Shown here one piece after another: positions 25,703 to 35,216 of a DNA stretch of 64,000 nt. The stretch is taken from positions 62,001 through 126,000 of the forward strand of contig QHTE01000055.1 in the NCBI GenBank assembly GCA_003220685.1, read 5' to 3'. The position numbers and the translations under genes were made by a program. Source of the DNA: Candidatus Rokuibacteriota bacterium (GTDB lineage Bacteria; Methylomirabilota; Methylomirabilia; Rokubacteriales; CSP1-6). The notes beneath the pieces were generated by a model. The model ran no database searches. It was not told the origin of the DNA and saw only the letters and a list, made by a program, of their open reading frames with translations. How positions within the stretch are numbered: the stretch's first letter is position 1; the number at the start of each line of letters is the position of its first letter.

Positions 25703-27218
25703 GCTTGACGTCTTCGTACGGCGCGGAGTAGGGAAAGCCCGGAATCAGACCGACCGCCGCCTGCTCGACGCGCGGACCGATGCCCGCCATGGGGCTGAGC
25801 TCGTAGACGGGCACGTACATCACGCGATCGGACAAGATGCGCTGGATCTGATGGAGGAGGGCCTCGCGCTTCGTTCGATCGATCTCGCGGGCCTGGCGCT
25901 GGAACAGATCCTCGACCTCGGGGAGAACGCCGTACGCGTAGATCCCGGTCCTGGTGACGTAGGCCTCGAGACGGGTCGCCGCGTTTCCGCCCGCTCCGTT
26001 CAGTCCCATGACGACACCTTTGAGCTTCTTTTCGCGCCACGCCGTCAGGAACGCCGCGCGCTCCATCGTTCGGATGCGAGTGCGGATGCCGACGGCCCCG
26101 AGATAGCCGGCCAACGCCTCGCCCATCGCATACAGCGGGGGGTATGGATAGAAGTCTCCAGCGTCGAAGCCGTTCGGATAGCCCGCCTCGGCCAGAAGTT
26201 GCCTGGCCCGGCCCGGATCGTAGGGGGGAGGATCGAGCGGCAGCGCGAACTCGAACGACCGCGGAACGATCGCGCCGGTCAGACGCGAAGTGCCGAGCGA
26301 CTCGGCCTGATTCACCGCCTGGCGGTCGAGCGCCAGGCTCGCCGCGAGCCGGACGCGCTTGTCGTGCCATGGCGACTTCGGGTCCCACTGGTCGGGCAGA
26401 TCGATCCAGAAGACGCCATTGCCCGCCAACCTCGACACGATCCGCATATGGGGCGTGCGGCGCAGGTCCTCTGCGACCGGGCCGTTGACCTGGAAGATGA
26501 CGTCGACGTCGCCCCTCTTGAGCGCGGCGGCGCGCGTCGTATCGTCGGGCATGACCTTGAACACGAGCCGGTTGACGCTCGGCACCTTGCGCCAGTACCC
26601 CTCGAACGCCTCCACCACGAGCTCGATCCCGGGCGTGAACGAGACGAACCGAAACGGGCCGGCGCCGACGGGAGCCTTCTTGAAGCCATCGTCGCCCACC
26701 TGCTCGACGTATCTCTTGGGGACGATCCACCCGACGCCCGAAGCCGTCGTGCCGTAGTACGCCAGGAAATCCGGCCAGGGCTCTCTGAGCTGGAACCGCA
26801 CTCGCCCGGGATCCACGACCTGCACGTCGCGGACCTTGTCCTTGATCTGCTTGGCGCCCGCGCCCCGGTAACGCTCGAACGAGAATTTGACGTCCTCGGC
26901 CGTCACCGGATCTCCGTTGTGGAACTTGCTGCTCTTTCGCAGGACGAACTCGTACGTGAGGCCGTCCTTCGACATCGTCCACGACTCCGCCAGACTCGGC
27001 GTATTGAGCCCGGCCGGCATCGGCTTCAACAGCGCGTCGTGCAAGGCATACAGCATCATGAACGGGATGATCGTGCCTTCCGTCTCGGCGGGGTCGAGCC
27101 ACCGCGCGGCCAGCGAAGCGTGCACCCCCCACGTCATGGTGCCTTCGGACGCCGCGCGGAGCTGACCCGGCGACGCGAGGAGCAGCGACAGCACCAGCAC
27201 CGACAGCCGGATCGTCAA
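25689..27218 (-). CDS. Family-5 extracellular solute-binding protein of an ABC (peptide/nickel-type) transporter
   Basis: A 509-residue precursor with a signal peptide (SVLVLSLLLASPGQLRAA). It has the typical fold order of DppA/OppA/NikA relatives: LAESWTMSKDGLTYEFVLRK with FHNGDPVTAEDVKFSFERYR, VGAGPFRFVSFTPG, LAASLALDRQAVNQ, YDPGRARQLLAEAGYPNGFD, then a C-terminal domain ending with PYEDVKLRKP. The TTG start at 27218 lies 9 nt after a GGAGG site, with earlier GTG codons as alternatives; a longer frame to 27776 is open but unsupported. No permease or ATPase gene is adjacent, so it is an orphan binding protein, possibly shared or paired elsewhere. It converges with the quinone oxidoreductase gene, overlapping it by 14 nt. 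Confidence 0.88.
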   Translation of the reverse strand: MTIRLSVLVLSLLLASPGQLRAASEGTMTWGVHASLAARWLDPAETEGTIIPFMMLYALHDALLKPMPAGLNTPSLAESWTMSKDGLTYEFVLRKSSKFHNGDPVTAEDVKFSFERYRGAGAKQIKDKVRDVQVVDPGRVRFQLREPWPDFLAYYGTTASGVGWIVPKRYVEQVGDDGFKKAPVGAGPFRFVSFTPGIELVVEAFEGYWRKVPSVNRLVFKVMPDDTTRAAALKRGDVDVIFQVNGPVAEDLRRTPHMRIVSRLAGNGVFWIDLPDQWDPKSPWHDKRVRLAASLALDRQAVNQAESLGTSRLTGAIVPRSFEFALPLDPPPYDPGRARQLLAEAGYPNGFDAGDFYPYPPLYAMGEALAGYLGAVGIRTRIRTMERAAFLTAWREKKLKGVVMGLNGAGGNAATRLEAYVTRTGIYAYGVLPEVEDLFQRQAREIDRTKREALLHQIQRILSDRVMYVPVYELSPMAGIGPRVEQAAVGLIPGFPYSAPYEDVKLRKP

Positions 27219-27320
27219 GCGAAGCACCTCCACGACTTGACCCGCGCGGGCTCGGCTGATTGTACTATCCTTCGCCCTGGGCGCATCTCGGCCGAGGGCT
27301 GATACGGGGAGGACGACGTC

Positions 27321-29660
27321 GTGACCGCAGAGCCCGACGCTCAGGACAAGCCGTTTCGCCTCGACGAGGCGACGATCGCGGAGCTGCACGCGGCCATCAA
27401 GTGGGGGCGGACGACCTGCGTCGCGGTGGTCCAGCACTACATCGACCGCGTGCGCGCCTACAACGGCGTCGCCAGCGTGCTCGTGACGCAAGACGGTCTG
27501 CCCATACCCGAAGCGAAGGGCGCCGTGCGCGCGTTGGCGCCGTTGCGCTTTCCGACCGAGACCGTCAAGGCCTCGACCGTCCTGCCCGATCTCCACAAGT
27601 ACCAGGGGCCGCCGCTCGAATTCGGACGCATGGAGGCGACGGCTTCGGACCCTGCCGTGCAGCAGCAGTACGGGATGATCGTCGGCAAGCCGAACGCGGG
27701 GCAGGTTAACGCGCTCGCGACCTTGAACATTCGCGGCGAACGTTCCGTGACCTGCCGTGGCGATTTCGACCGGCATCCGTCCGCGGGCCCGCTGCCGCCC
27801 GGAGCGCCCCCCGTGTGCGAGATGTTCCGCCGGCTTCCCGACGCGTTCGAGCGCGCGGCCGAGCTCGACGCGACGTATGGCCGTGATCCGAATCTAGAGA
27901 AGATGCCGATGTACGGCGTGGTGTTCTCGTTCAAGGATCCGTTCGACACGAAGGACATGCGAACCACCGCCGGGGGCGACGCGCGGTACGACATCGACTT
28001 CCCGGCGCGCGATCACGTCCTGGTCGAGCAGCTGCGCAACAAGGGCGCGATCATCTTCGCCAAGGCCGTCAACACCGAGTACAACGGGCGCGCCGGGAAC
28101 CCCGGCGGCCGCCACGCGCCCCACCGGGTGCTGCCGTCGACCCTGGGCTACCAGCGGAGCACCTGGGGCGGCAACCCGGCGAATCCCTACGACACGACGC
28201 GCGCGGCCTCGCTCGGCTCGAGCTCGGGCTCGGGCGTGTCGGTCAGCGCGAATCTCGTGATGGCGAGCCTCGGCGAGGAGACGCGGGCCTCGTGCCGCGG
28301 CCCGGCCAACCACAACGCGGTGGCGCTGATCCTGCCGCACAAGTCGATGCTGGGGTTCAACGGGGGCGCGATCGGCGCCGACATCTACTGCGACCGCAGC
28401 GGCATCCTCTGTCGCACGCTCGCCGATTGCGCCAGGGTCCTCGATGCGCTCAAGGACGAGGTCGAAGGCTACTACGACCCGCGGGATCCCTATACGACCG
28501 TGCCGCGCTCGTCGGTGCTGAGCACGTCCTACGCGAGCCACGCGAACATGCCGGGAACGTCGGGCGCGCTCAAGGGCATCCGCATCGGCATCGTCCGGGA
28601 GTCGATGGTGTACGCGCCCGGGTCGAAGACCGAGGAGCCGATCGTCACCGCCGCCTCCCGGGAGATCAAGACGGTGCTGAGCGGCCGGCTGGGCGCGACG
28701 CTCGTGGAGTCGGCCGACCCGCTGTGGAAGCGCGATCCCGACGTCGAGGCGATGACGACGGATTTCCGGCGCGCGCTGACGCGGCTCGTGCCCGTCATCA
28801 TGCCCGACCTCTTGTTCAGGCTGCGACGCGACGGGCGGCCCCTGTTCAAGGAGCTCGCGGCCGCGATCGTGCCCACCGAGTTCGCGCCCGGGAAGATCTT
28901 CGGCTCCGGCACGATGCTGCCGATCGACTACTGCGTTGGGCTCGCGGAGGGACGGATCGAGCCGCCCGCCAATTTCGACATCGCGACGATCCAGGAGCAG
29001 GAGCTCGCGATGGCGTTCCGGTTCCACGTCCCGCAGTACCTGAGCCGGCGCGCCGCGGACTGGAGGACGCGGGGCTTCACCGAGACGCTCGTCGACTTCG
29101 CCGCGCTCAACGCGCGATCGAAGTTCTGGGGCGACGACGGCCGCGCCGCGTTCAAGAACTGGGAAGAAGTGGCCGACCCGCGCAATCCCCTCGGCCGGCG
29201 TCAAGGCGTCGACGAGCGCATCATGCTCCGCGAGCTGTTGCGCCGGGTTGACATGATGGTCCTGATCGAGAACCGTTTGGACGCGCTGGTCCGCCTGCAC
29301 ACGCCGTTCCCGCCGGGCAAGATCGGCGGGGCCTACCAGCCGGGCCTGCCGGGCAATCTGAGGCTCGAGACGTTCTACGGGCCGAACGCGGGGTTGACGG
29401 AGGTGCTGGTCCCGGCGGGCTACGTGACGACCGTCTACGATCCGGTCTGGGCGCTCAACCCCGAAGGCACGCGCTACGTGCCCGTCCCGTCCGATGCGCC
29501 GACGACCATTCCCGAGCCGGGCTTGCCCTTCTCGCTGGTGTTCCGCGCCGAGCCGGGTCGAGAAGATGTCCTGCTGAAGATCGCCTCGGCCTATGAGGCC
29601 GCGTCCCGGCGCCGCGTGCCTCCGCCCGCGTTCGGTCCGATCTCGCGGCCGCGGCGCTAG
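27321..29660 (+). CDS. Amidase-signature enzyme, unusually long
   Basis: Amidase-signature enzymes hydrolyse amide bonds by a Ser-cisSer-Lys triad and usually have 450-520 residues; this one has 779. Triad candidates are K205 in VVFSFKDPFDTKDMRTTAGG, the glycine/serine loop GSSSGSG at 299-305, and S324 in TRASCRGPAN, where the normal family sequence has GGSIR. An N-terminal EATIAELHAAIKWGRTTCVA helix is typical, but about 100 extra residues lie before the Lys (roughly 80-190) and a further 200 or so at the C-terminal end. The start is a GTG with a GGGGAGGA ribosome site nearby. It stands alone, divergent from the SBP gene and convergent with the MmgE/PrpD gene. The substrate is unknown. Confidence 0.85.
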   Translation: MTAEPDAQDKPFRLDEATIAELHAAIKWGRTTCVAVVQHYIDRVRAYNGVASVLVTQDGLPIPEAKGAVRALAPLRFPTETVKASTVLPDLHKYQGPPLEFGRMEATASDPAVQQQYGMIVGKPNAGQVNALATLNIRGERSVTCRGDFDRHPSAGPLPPGAPPVCEMFRRLPDAFERAAELDATYGRDPNLEKMPMYGVVFSFKDPFDTKDMRTTAGGDARYDIDFPARDHVLVEQLRNKGAIIFAKAVNTEYNGRAGNPGGRHAPHRVLPSTLGYQRSTWGGNPANPYDTTRAASLGSSSGSGVSVSANLVMASLGEETRASCRGPANHNAVALILPHKSMLGFNGGAIGADIYCDRSGILCRTLADCARVLDALKDEVEGYYDPRDPYTTVPRSSVLSTSYASHANMPGTSGALKGIRIGIVRESMVYAPGSKTEEPIVTAASREIKTVLSGRLGATLVESADPLWKRDPDVEAMTTDFRRALTRLVPVIMPDLLFRLRRDGRPLFKELAAAIVPTEFAPGKIFGSGTMLPIDYCVGLAEGRIEPPANFDIATIQEQELAMAFRFHVPQYLSRRAADWRTRGFTETLVDFAALNARSKFWGDDGRAAFKNWEEVADPRNPLGRRQGVDERIMLRELLRRVDMMVLIENRLDALVRLHTPFPPGKIGGAYQPGLPGNLRLETFYGPNAGLTEVLVPAGYVTTVYDPVWALNPEGTRYVPVPSDAPTTIPEPGLPFSLVFRAEPGREDVLLKIASAYEAASRRRVPPPAFGPISRPRR

Positions 29661-31012
29661 CGCCCGCGGTCCTGGCGCAGAGCATCGACCAGGTCGCCGA
29701 GACGCGGCAGGTCGTCGAGCCGGTCGACGAGCTCCTCCACGCGCGCCACCCCGCTCGGGCTCAGCACCACCCCGGCCAGCTCTCGAAACTTCTCCCGGAC
29801 TTCGGCTTCACCGTAGGGATCCTGATAGTCGCCGCGCGCGCTCTCGCAGAGCCGCGTCACCTGCCGGCCGTCGCTGAGCGTGACGGTGACCCGCGCCGGC
29901 TTGAGTCGCGGCACGGACGCGCTGAGAGCGGGATCCTCGCGAACTGTGACCCGCCGGCGAAGCGCGCCGATCGCGGGATCGCGGACGACGTCGTCCGTGA
30001 AGGCGCGATAGCCCGCGTTGCCCCGCAGCACCAGGGCGGCGGCGGCGTGGGGCAGCGAATACTTGGCGGCGAAATAGTTGGCCGGATCGGTCTCGCGCAT
30101 GTTCGCGGCGAAGCGGTAGGTCGCCACGTCGATGCGCTCGATGCCGGCGGGATCGGGTCGAAGATCGGCGAGGATGTCCTCGAGGGCGTCGAGGGCCGCG
30201 TAGATCGGATTGCAGCACGCGCGAAGCCGGAAATAGTTGCGCGCGATCTCCCAGCGCCGGCCCAGCTCTTCCGTCACCGCCTCCGGCCTGAACCCGTCGC
30301 CGACCAGCTGGCCGAAGGACTCCTCGATGGCGTTCGGCTGCGCGGCGACGCCGGCCAGCGCCAGCTCCGGCGCCAGAGCGCCGGCGAAGCCGCTCATCCC
30401 CCCGGCCACGTTCAGCGCCGTCGCCCCGGCCACCGCGTTCGTGTAGCCAGGAGTGAGGACGAGGATCGAGCCGATGCGCAGCGCGAGGCTCATCTGATCG
30501 CCGCTCAATCCGCGCAGGCGCGCCCCGGCGGCGACCGCTCCGAGCAAGGGCGCCTGACCGTTCTGATGCGCGATCGGTCGCGCGTGGAGCCCCGCCCCGA
30601 GCCGCGCGGCAACTTCGTAGCCGAAGACGAGCGCGGCCAGCACGTCCCGCCCCGAGCGCTCCAGCCATTCGCCGCTGGCGAGCGCCGTCGGCAGGGCTTG
30701 CACCGCGCCCTGGCAAGAGACGTAGCGATGCCCCTCGCATAGCTCGATCGAGCGTCCGGCCAGAGCATTGAGCAGAGCCGCCGTGCGCGGATCCGTCGTC
30801 GGCCACCCCGGCGCGTAGACCGTCGCGCCTCGGCCGCCGGTCGCGGTCAGGCGCTCCCGCGCGCCGGCCACCTCGGGTTGCACGGAGCCGGCGAGGATCA
30901 CGCCCAGCGTGTCCAGGAATACGAGCCTGGCGTGCGACCGAACGGCCTCGGGGACCGTCTCCCAGGGCGTACGAGCCACGAAGTGCGCCAGCTCCTCGAT
31001 CGCTTTGCCCAT
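29657..31012 (-). CDS. MmgE/PrpD-family protein (2-methylcitrate dehydratase-like)
   Basis: 451 residues with the family order: an N-terminal helical domain (ELAHFVARTPWETVPEAVRS, then LVFLDTLGVILAGS), ALLNALAGRSIELCEGHRYV, LALRIGSILVLTPGYTNAVA and a C-terminal lid (FAANMRETDPANYFAAKYSLPHAAA). The family includes 2-methylcitrate dehydratase and many uncharacterised dehydratases/isomerases, and most members of this size in soil genomes have no proven substrate. No methylcitrate synthase or lyase gene is adjacent, so a propionate role is not supported. A GTG at 31015 is an alternative start to the ATG at 31012. Its stop overlaps the amidase stop by 4 nt on the opposite strand. Confidence 0.9.
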   Translation of the reverse strand: MGKAIEELAHFVARTPWETVPEAVRSHARLVFLDTLGVILAGSVQPEVAGARERLTATGGRGATVYAPGWPTTDPRTAALLNALAGRSIELCEGHRYVSCQGAVQALPTALASGEWLERSGRDVLAALVFGYEVAARLGAGLHARPIAHQNGQAPLLGAVAAGARLRGLSGDQMSLALRIGSILVLTPGYTNAVAGATALNVAGGMSGFAGALAPELALAGVAAQPNAIEESFGQLVGDGFRPEAVTEELGRRWEIARNYFRLRACCNPIYAALDALEDILADLRPDPAGIERIDVATYRFAANMRETDPANYFAAKYSLPHAAAALVLRGNAGYRAFTDDVVRDPAIGALRRRVTVREDPALSASVPRLKPARVTVTLSDGRQVTRLCESARGDYQDPYGEAEVREKFRELAGVVLSPSGVARVEELVDRLDDLPRLGDLVDALRQDRGR

Positions 31013-31066
31013 CACGATCTCCGTCGTCGAAGGCGAAGGTTGTCGGCGGGACGGCTGGCGGGGAGT

Positions 31067-32767
31067 CTAGCAGACCGCTCGGCCGAGGAGCACCGCGAGC
31101 TCGGTGAGCCCGGCTTCGATCTGGTCGGCGACGCGCTCGGTCTCGGCGGTCGAGAGCTGATACGGATCCTTGATGGACGCCCGCGGCGGATCGAGCAGCG
31201 CGCCGAGCAGGACCATCCTGTCGAGATACTGCGGAAACGCCCGGCTCAGCTCGACGAAGTTCCGCGGCTCGAACACTACGACGACGTCGTTCTCGCGCAG
31301 CATCGTCTCGTCGAGCCTGGTCGAGCGATGGTCGGCGAGACTGACGCCTCTCGCCCATGCGGCGGCTTGCACGTTGTCCGGCGACCGCCGGCCCTCGCGG
31401 GGAATGAAGCCGGCCGACGCGACCTTCATCGCCGGATGCTGCATCTGCCACAGCGCCGCCGCCAGCGCGCTTCGACAGATGTTGCCCGTGCACACGAACA
31501 GGATCCGGCTGACCGGCACGGATGCCCTCACGAGCGGCACGTTCGCCGCGTGCTGTCGCAACGCCGCCCGGGCCTCGGCGTGGGCCTGCCGTCGGCTGTC
31601 GAGCGCGCGGTTCTTTTCCCGGAGGAAGTCGGTGCTGCTCTTCACGAGCGGCCCGAGATCGGTCCAGGCGAAGTGGTCCCAGCTCTCGCGTCCAGTGAGC
31701 AACCGGAGAAACGAGAGCAGCTCGACGGCCCGCGAGGCGCCCGACGTGCGGATCTGGCGCGCGATCCAGTCGAGATCAGGCGGGACGAGCCGCGTGTAGT
31801 ACCGCTGGCGGTAGAGCGGCTGCGGACCGGGGTCCGCGTCGGTCGCGATACAAAACAGGCCGTACGGAAAATCCACGCCGGCGTCGATCGCGAGCGCCAC
31901 CGATCCCCAGAGCCGAGGATTGATCTCCATCAGCCAGTAGCGGCCGCTCTCGCGGTCGTACTTGAACTCCACCATCGCGACCCCGTGCCAGCCGAGATCG
32001 TCGAGCAACCGCTTCGCGGCCCAGAGCAGGTCCGGGGGCGCCGGGATGGATTTGCGATAGAAGCTGCCGCTCCCGAGCCCGCCGCCGGTGCCCTCGTGAA
32101 GGCGCTCGTGGGCGAAATGCCAGAGGAGCTTGCCTCGCGCGTACAGGCACTCGATGCCGATCCCGACGCCGGGCACCAGCTCCTGCTCGAGCACCGGACA
32201 CTGCTGGAGGAGCCGTTCCAGGGCTTCCTTTCTCTGTTCGAGGTCGCGGACGAGGGTCGGAAACACCTCCGTCAGATCGTGCGCCCCCTCGAGCACGCTG
32301 CGGATCGGCTTGAGCACGCGCGGCAGCAGGCCATCCTGGGCGGCGTCGCGGCGCGTCCGCAGCGACGATTTTGGCACGCTGATGCCCAGCCGCATCGCCG
32401 CATCGAGGGTCCGGGCCTTGTCGAGCGCGGTGTGCAGCGCCTCGGGGGCCGGGAGCACCGCGAGCGTGCGGAGTGGGTCGGCCTCGGGCAGGCGCGCCAG
32501 GTGATAGAGGCTGTAGCCGGTGGCGGGAACGAGCAGGGAGTACTCGTGCGGCAGCGCCCGCAGCCAGTCGGTGAACCGCTGCGAGTCCGACGTGGACGGC
32601 TGCGCGAGTGTCCGCGCGGCCCAGCGCGAGCGAAACGCCGGGCAGTCCGCTCGTGCCGCCACGTGCACCTCGAGGCCCCGCTTGCCGAGCGACTGCACGG
32701 CTTCGACGGCGGCCCGGCTGGTGCCGTCGAGGACGAGGATCCGATCCGTCGCCGATGGCTCAGTCAC
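31067..32767 (-). CDS. Fusion of an ATP-grasp ligase domain and a low-molecular-weight tyrosine phosphatase
   Basis: 566 residues in two parts. Residues 1-400 form an ATP-grasp enzyme: a pre-ATP-grasp Rossmann-like domain (DRILVLDGTSRAAVEAVQS), the lysine and helix of the nucleotide site (VLKPIRSVLEG), and the metal-binding LMEINPRLWGS motif (280-290). Residues about 417-566 form an LMW-PTP: nucleophile loop VCTGNICRS with C426 and R432, and the catalytic acid in IKDPYQ (D534). Such phosphatases control capsule/EPS tyrosine kinases. The start is a GTG overlapping the upstream deacetylase stop by 8 nt, showing translational coupling. I know ATP-grasp and PTP genes as neighbours in exopolysaccharide loci, but not the fusion in named form. 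Function of the ligase part, a carboxylate-amine ligase by fold, is unknown. Confidence 0.88.
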   Translation of the reverse strand: MTEPSATDRILVLDGTSRAAVEAVQSLGKRGLEVHVAARADCPAFRSRWAARTLAQPSTSDSQRFTDWLRALPHEYSLLVPATGYSLYHLARLPEADPLRTLAVLPAPEALHTALDKARTLDAAMRLGISVPKSSLRTRRDAAQDGLLPRVLKPIRSVLEGAHDLTEVFPTLVRDLEQRKEALERLLQQCPVLEQELVPGVGIGIECLYARGKLLWHFAHERLHEGTGGGLGSGSFYRKSIPAPPDLLWAAKRLLDDLGWHGVAMVEFKYDRESGRYWLMEINPRLWGSVALAIDAGVDFPYGLFCIATDADPGPQPLYRQRYYTRLVPPDLDWIARQIRTSGASRAVELLSFLRLLTGRESWDHFAWTDLGPLVKSSTDFLREKNRALDSRRQAHAEARAALRQHAANVPLVRASVPVSRILFVCTGNICRSALAAALWQMQHPAMKVASAGFIPREGRRSPDNVQAAAWARGVSLADHRSTRLDETMLRENDVVVVFEPRNFVELSRAFPQYLDRMVLLGALLDPPRASIKDPYQLSTAETERVADQIEAGLTELAVLLGRAVC

Positions 32768-33674
32768 GCGGGGCTCTCGCCAGCGTCCAGGCCAGCTCGT
32801 GCGCGCCCCACTGCACGTGGACGCGCGGCAGCCGATGCGGTCCCGCCGCGGATCCGACAGCACGAGGGTCCATCGTGACGCTCGAATCGAAGTGCCGGGC
32901 GACGGCGCTCGCGGACCGGTCGTCGTAGCTGCCGTTCGGGTACGCGAAGTGTCGCGCGTCGCACCCGAGCCTCTCCCGCAGCACGGCCTTGCTCGCGGCC
33001 AGCTCGCGCTCCAGTCGGGCGTCGTCGACCTGGGGAAGGTCCACGTGAGTGTGCGTGTGCGACCCGATCGTGATCAGCGACCGGTCCAGCCGCGCCAGCT
33101 CGGCCCAATCCATCAGGCCGAACCGGCGCTCCTCGTCGGATGTGAACGCGAAGCGCGGCGTGGCATTGACGATCTCCGCCCAGATGGCTTCTCGCCTGGC
33201 GAGCGGCATCTCCTTCAGGCCCTGCAGGAACGGCTCGAACGACTCGGCGGACCCGCTGGCGAAGATCTCCTGCCGCCGACGGGCCGACAGGCGCGAAAGC
33301 CGGGGCTCGAGCTCCCACGTCCACGTCGAGAACGGCGTGCCCACCAGGGCCGGACACACATAGAAGGTCGCGGGGACGCGCAGGCTCGTGAGCACCTCGT
33401 GGCCGACCGTCAGCTGGTTGCGTAGCCCGTCGTCGAAGGTCAGGGTCACGAGGTTGCGGCACCGGCCGGTGTGCAGGGCATCGAGGTACTCGTCGAGGGA
33501 GACGAGCGAGAAGCTCCGCCGCAGGAGGCGAACGACGTCGGCCAGCCGCTCGGATTCCTCCTCCAGGACGATGTGGGCCGCGAGGATGAAGCTCGCGCCG
33601 TCACGGCGCGCCAGATTGCTCGAGACGCCGAACGAGTGCAGCGCGCGCTTCACGGTCGTCTTGAGGGACGTCAC
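32760..33674 (-). CDS. Polysaccharide deacetylase (NodB domain)
   Basis: 304 residues. NodB motif 1 TFDDG (F80, D81, D82, G83) provides the catalytic base and a metal ligand. Motif 2 HTHTH (H206, H208, H210 in IGSHTHTHVDL) provides metal ligands, and motif 3 FAYPNGSYDD lies at about 243-252. These enzymes remove acetyl groups from N-acetylhexosamines in chitin-like or exopolysaccharide chains. There is no signal peptide: the N-terminus is MTSLKTTVKRALHSFGVSS, so a cytoplasmic or membrane-proximal role before export is implied. It is translationally coupled to the downstream ATP-grasp/LMW-PTP fusion, pointing to surface polysaccharide or glycan metabolism. No glycosyltransferase is next to it. 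Confidence 0.9.
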   Translation of the reverse strand: MTSLKTTVKRALHSFGVSSNLARRDGASFILAAHIVLEEESERLADVVRLLRRSFSLVSLDEYLDALHTGRCRNLVTLTFDDGLRNQLTVGHEVLTSLRVPATFYVCPALVGTPFSTWTWELEPRLSRLSARRRQEIFASGSAESFEPFLQGLKEMPLARREAIWAEIVNATPRFAFTSDEERRFGLMDWAELARLDRSLITIGSHTHTHVDLPQVDDARLERELAASKAVLRERLGCDARHFAYPNGSYDDRSASAVARHFDSSVTMDPRAVGSAAGPHRLPRVHVQWGAHELAWTLARAPRD

Positions 33675-33782
33675 ACCGCCACCCAGTCAACTAAGCCGTG
33701 CGGCGGACGGAGAGACAATCCGGTAGTCGCCGGGTATGTCAGGCCGGGAAAACCCGGCCGGACGCGAGCGTGCTACCGGGCC

Positions 33783-35216
33783 CTACCGCCTGCCGCCGCC
33801 GCCCATCGGCTGGGGGACCGGCGCCGGCGCGACGCGCCGGCCGAGGGCCAGATAGACGCCGCCGGCCACGACGATGCCGACGAGCCAGCTGAGGTCGGCG
33901 CCGCTCAGCAGCTTGGTCGAGATGGGCCCCTGCAGCGCGGGCACGAGACCGTCCTCGACGGACCAGCCGGCCGCCAGGCCGACCAGGAACGCCACGATCG
34001 CACCCCAGTTGATGTCACCGTACGCGCTGCGCTCCGGCTCGCGGTAGAGCTCGGCGACGTCGACGTGACCACGCCGCACGACGAAGAAGTCGGTCAGCAC
34101 GATGCCGGCCCACGGGCTCATCCACAGGAGCAGGCTGATCATCCAGTTGTCGAACGCTTTGGCGAACGAGGGCTGGAAGACGAAATAGATCGTCACGAGA
34201 TAGCCGACGATGCCGGCGATGAGCGCCATGGCCGTCCGCGAGAGCTTGAGGCCCATGCTGAGGGCGGCGAGCGCGGCCGAGTAGACGTTCAGGATGTTGG
34301 TCGCGATCGGGCCGTGCAGCACCATCAAGAGCACCAGGATGCTCATGACGCCGCCGAAGACCGCGCTGACCATCTTCGCCGGGTCGGTGTCCTTGGTCAC
34401 GCTCGCGACGGTCGCGCCGAGAATGGCCAGCCACACCGTCGGCACGAACATGCCCGCGTAGCTGTACCAGAAGACGGCGGCGGAGGACACCGACCGCGGC
34501 ACGAAGCGCGAGTAATCCGAGGCCCAGGTGACCCAGGAGATCCCCCAGCCCACACCGATCGCGGTCATCAAGAGCGAGAGCATCGCCAGGTGAGCGGCGG
34601 GAGGCAGCGTGCTGGTGAGCCCCCAGTTGACGACGCCGGGCCGGGTCCAGGCGAGGACGCTCATCAGCACCATGATCGCGGCCGTGATCGGGACCGTGTA
34701 CTTCTCGAAGGTGCGGATCACGTAGAACCCATAGATCCCGATGAGGACCTGGATCACCATGATGATCGTGACGACGACGAGATTGCTGAGCCACGTGTCG
34801 CCGACTCCGAACTGGCCGAGAATCGCGATCGCGATCTTCACCGGGAAATAGGTGTTGACCCCGATCCAGCCCAGGGTCATCAGGAACATCAAGGCGCTCG
34901 GCAGGTAGGCCCCGCGCCGCCCGAACGCCGAGCGTCCCAGCACCATCTGGTTGACGCCGGTCTTGTGGCCCATCACGGTGAAGGCCGCGAAGATCGCGCA
35001 GCCCACGATGTTGCCGACCACGACGACGGCGATCGTCTCCCAGAGCCCGAGGTTAAGCACGATGCCCAGCGCGCCGAGCGCCCAGTTGATCGGCGCGATG
35101 TTGGCGCCGGCCCAGATCCACATCTGCTGCGGCCCGGTGGAGTCCTTGTCGGTTTCCGGAATGGGCTCGATGCGGTGGGCGTCGACCTTGAGCTCGGCTC
35201 GGGTGTCAGTCGCCAT
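33783..35216 (-). CDS. NCS1-family nucleobase:cation symporter (cytosine/purine/allantoin-type permease)
   Basis: 477 residues with about 12 predicted membrane spans: the clearest are APINWALGALGIVLNLGLW, ALMFLMTLGWIGVNTYF, LVVVTIIMVIQVLIGIYGF, VFWYSYAGMFVPTVWLAILG and LAALSMGLKLSRTAMALIAG. The N-terminal P-x-x-x-x-x-x-W-x-W-x-(G/S)-x-N-I-A-P-x-N-W motif (QQMWIWAGANIAPINW) and the ASDYSRFVPRS loop are characteristic of NCS1 transporters, which take up nucleobases, hydantoins, allantoin or thiamine with a cation. The Asp/Trp pattern points to this family; substrate is not predictable. No catabolic partner lies beside it. Start ATG at 35216. Confidence 0.92.
   Translation of the reverse strand: MATDTRAELKVDAHRIEPIPETDKDSTGPQQMWIWAGANIAPINWALGALGIVLNLGLWETIAVVVVGNIVGCAIFAAFTVMGHKTGVNQMVLGRSAFGRRGAYLPSALMFLMTLGWIGVNTYFPVKIAIAILGQFGVGDTWLSNLVVVTIIMVIQVLIGIYGFYVIRTFEKYTVPITAAIMVLMSVLAWTRPGVVNWGLTSTLPPAAHLAMLSLLMTAIGVGWGISWVTWASDYSRFVPRSVSSAAVFWYSYAGMFVPTVWLAILGATVASVTKDTDPAKMVSAVFGGVMSILVLLMVLHGPIATNILNVYSAALAALSMGLKLSRTAMALIAGIVGYLVTIYFVFQPSFAKAFDNWMISLLLWMSPWAGIVLTDFFVVRRGHVDVAELYREPERSAYGDINWGAIVAFLVGLAAGWSVEDGLVPALQGPISTKLLSGADLSWLVGIVVAGGVYLALGRRVAPAPVPQPMGGGGRR

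Noticed and set aside
30878..32878. 666-codon plus-strand ORF opposite MmgE/PrpD and the ATP-grasp fusion
   Set aside because: Pure antisense shadow; its sequence is rich in Arg/Leu/Asp strings typical of reverse frames, and the minus strand has full domain matches.
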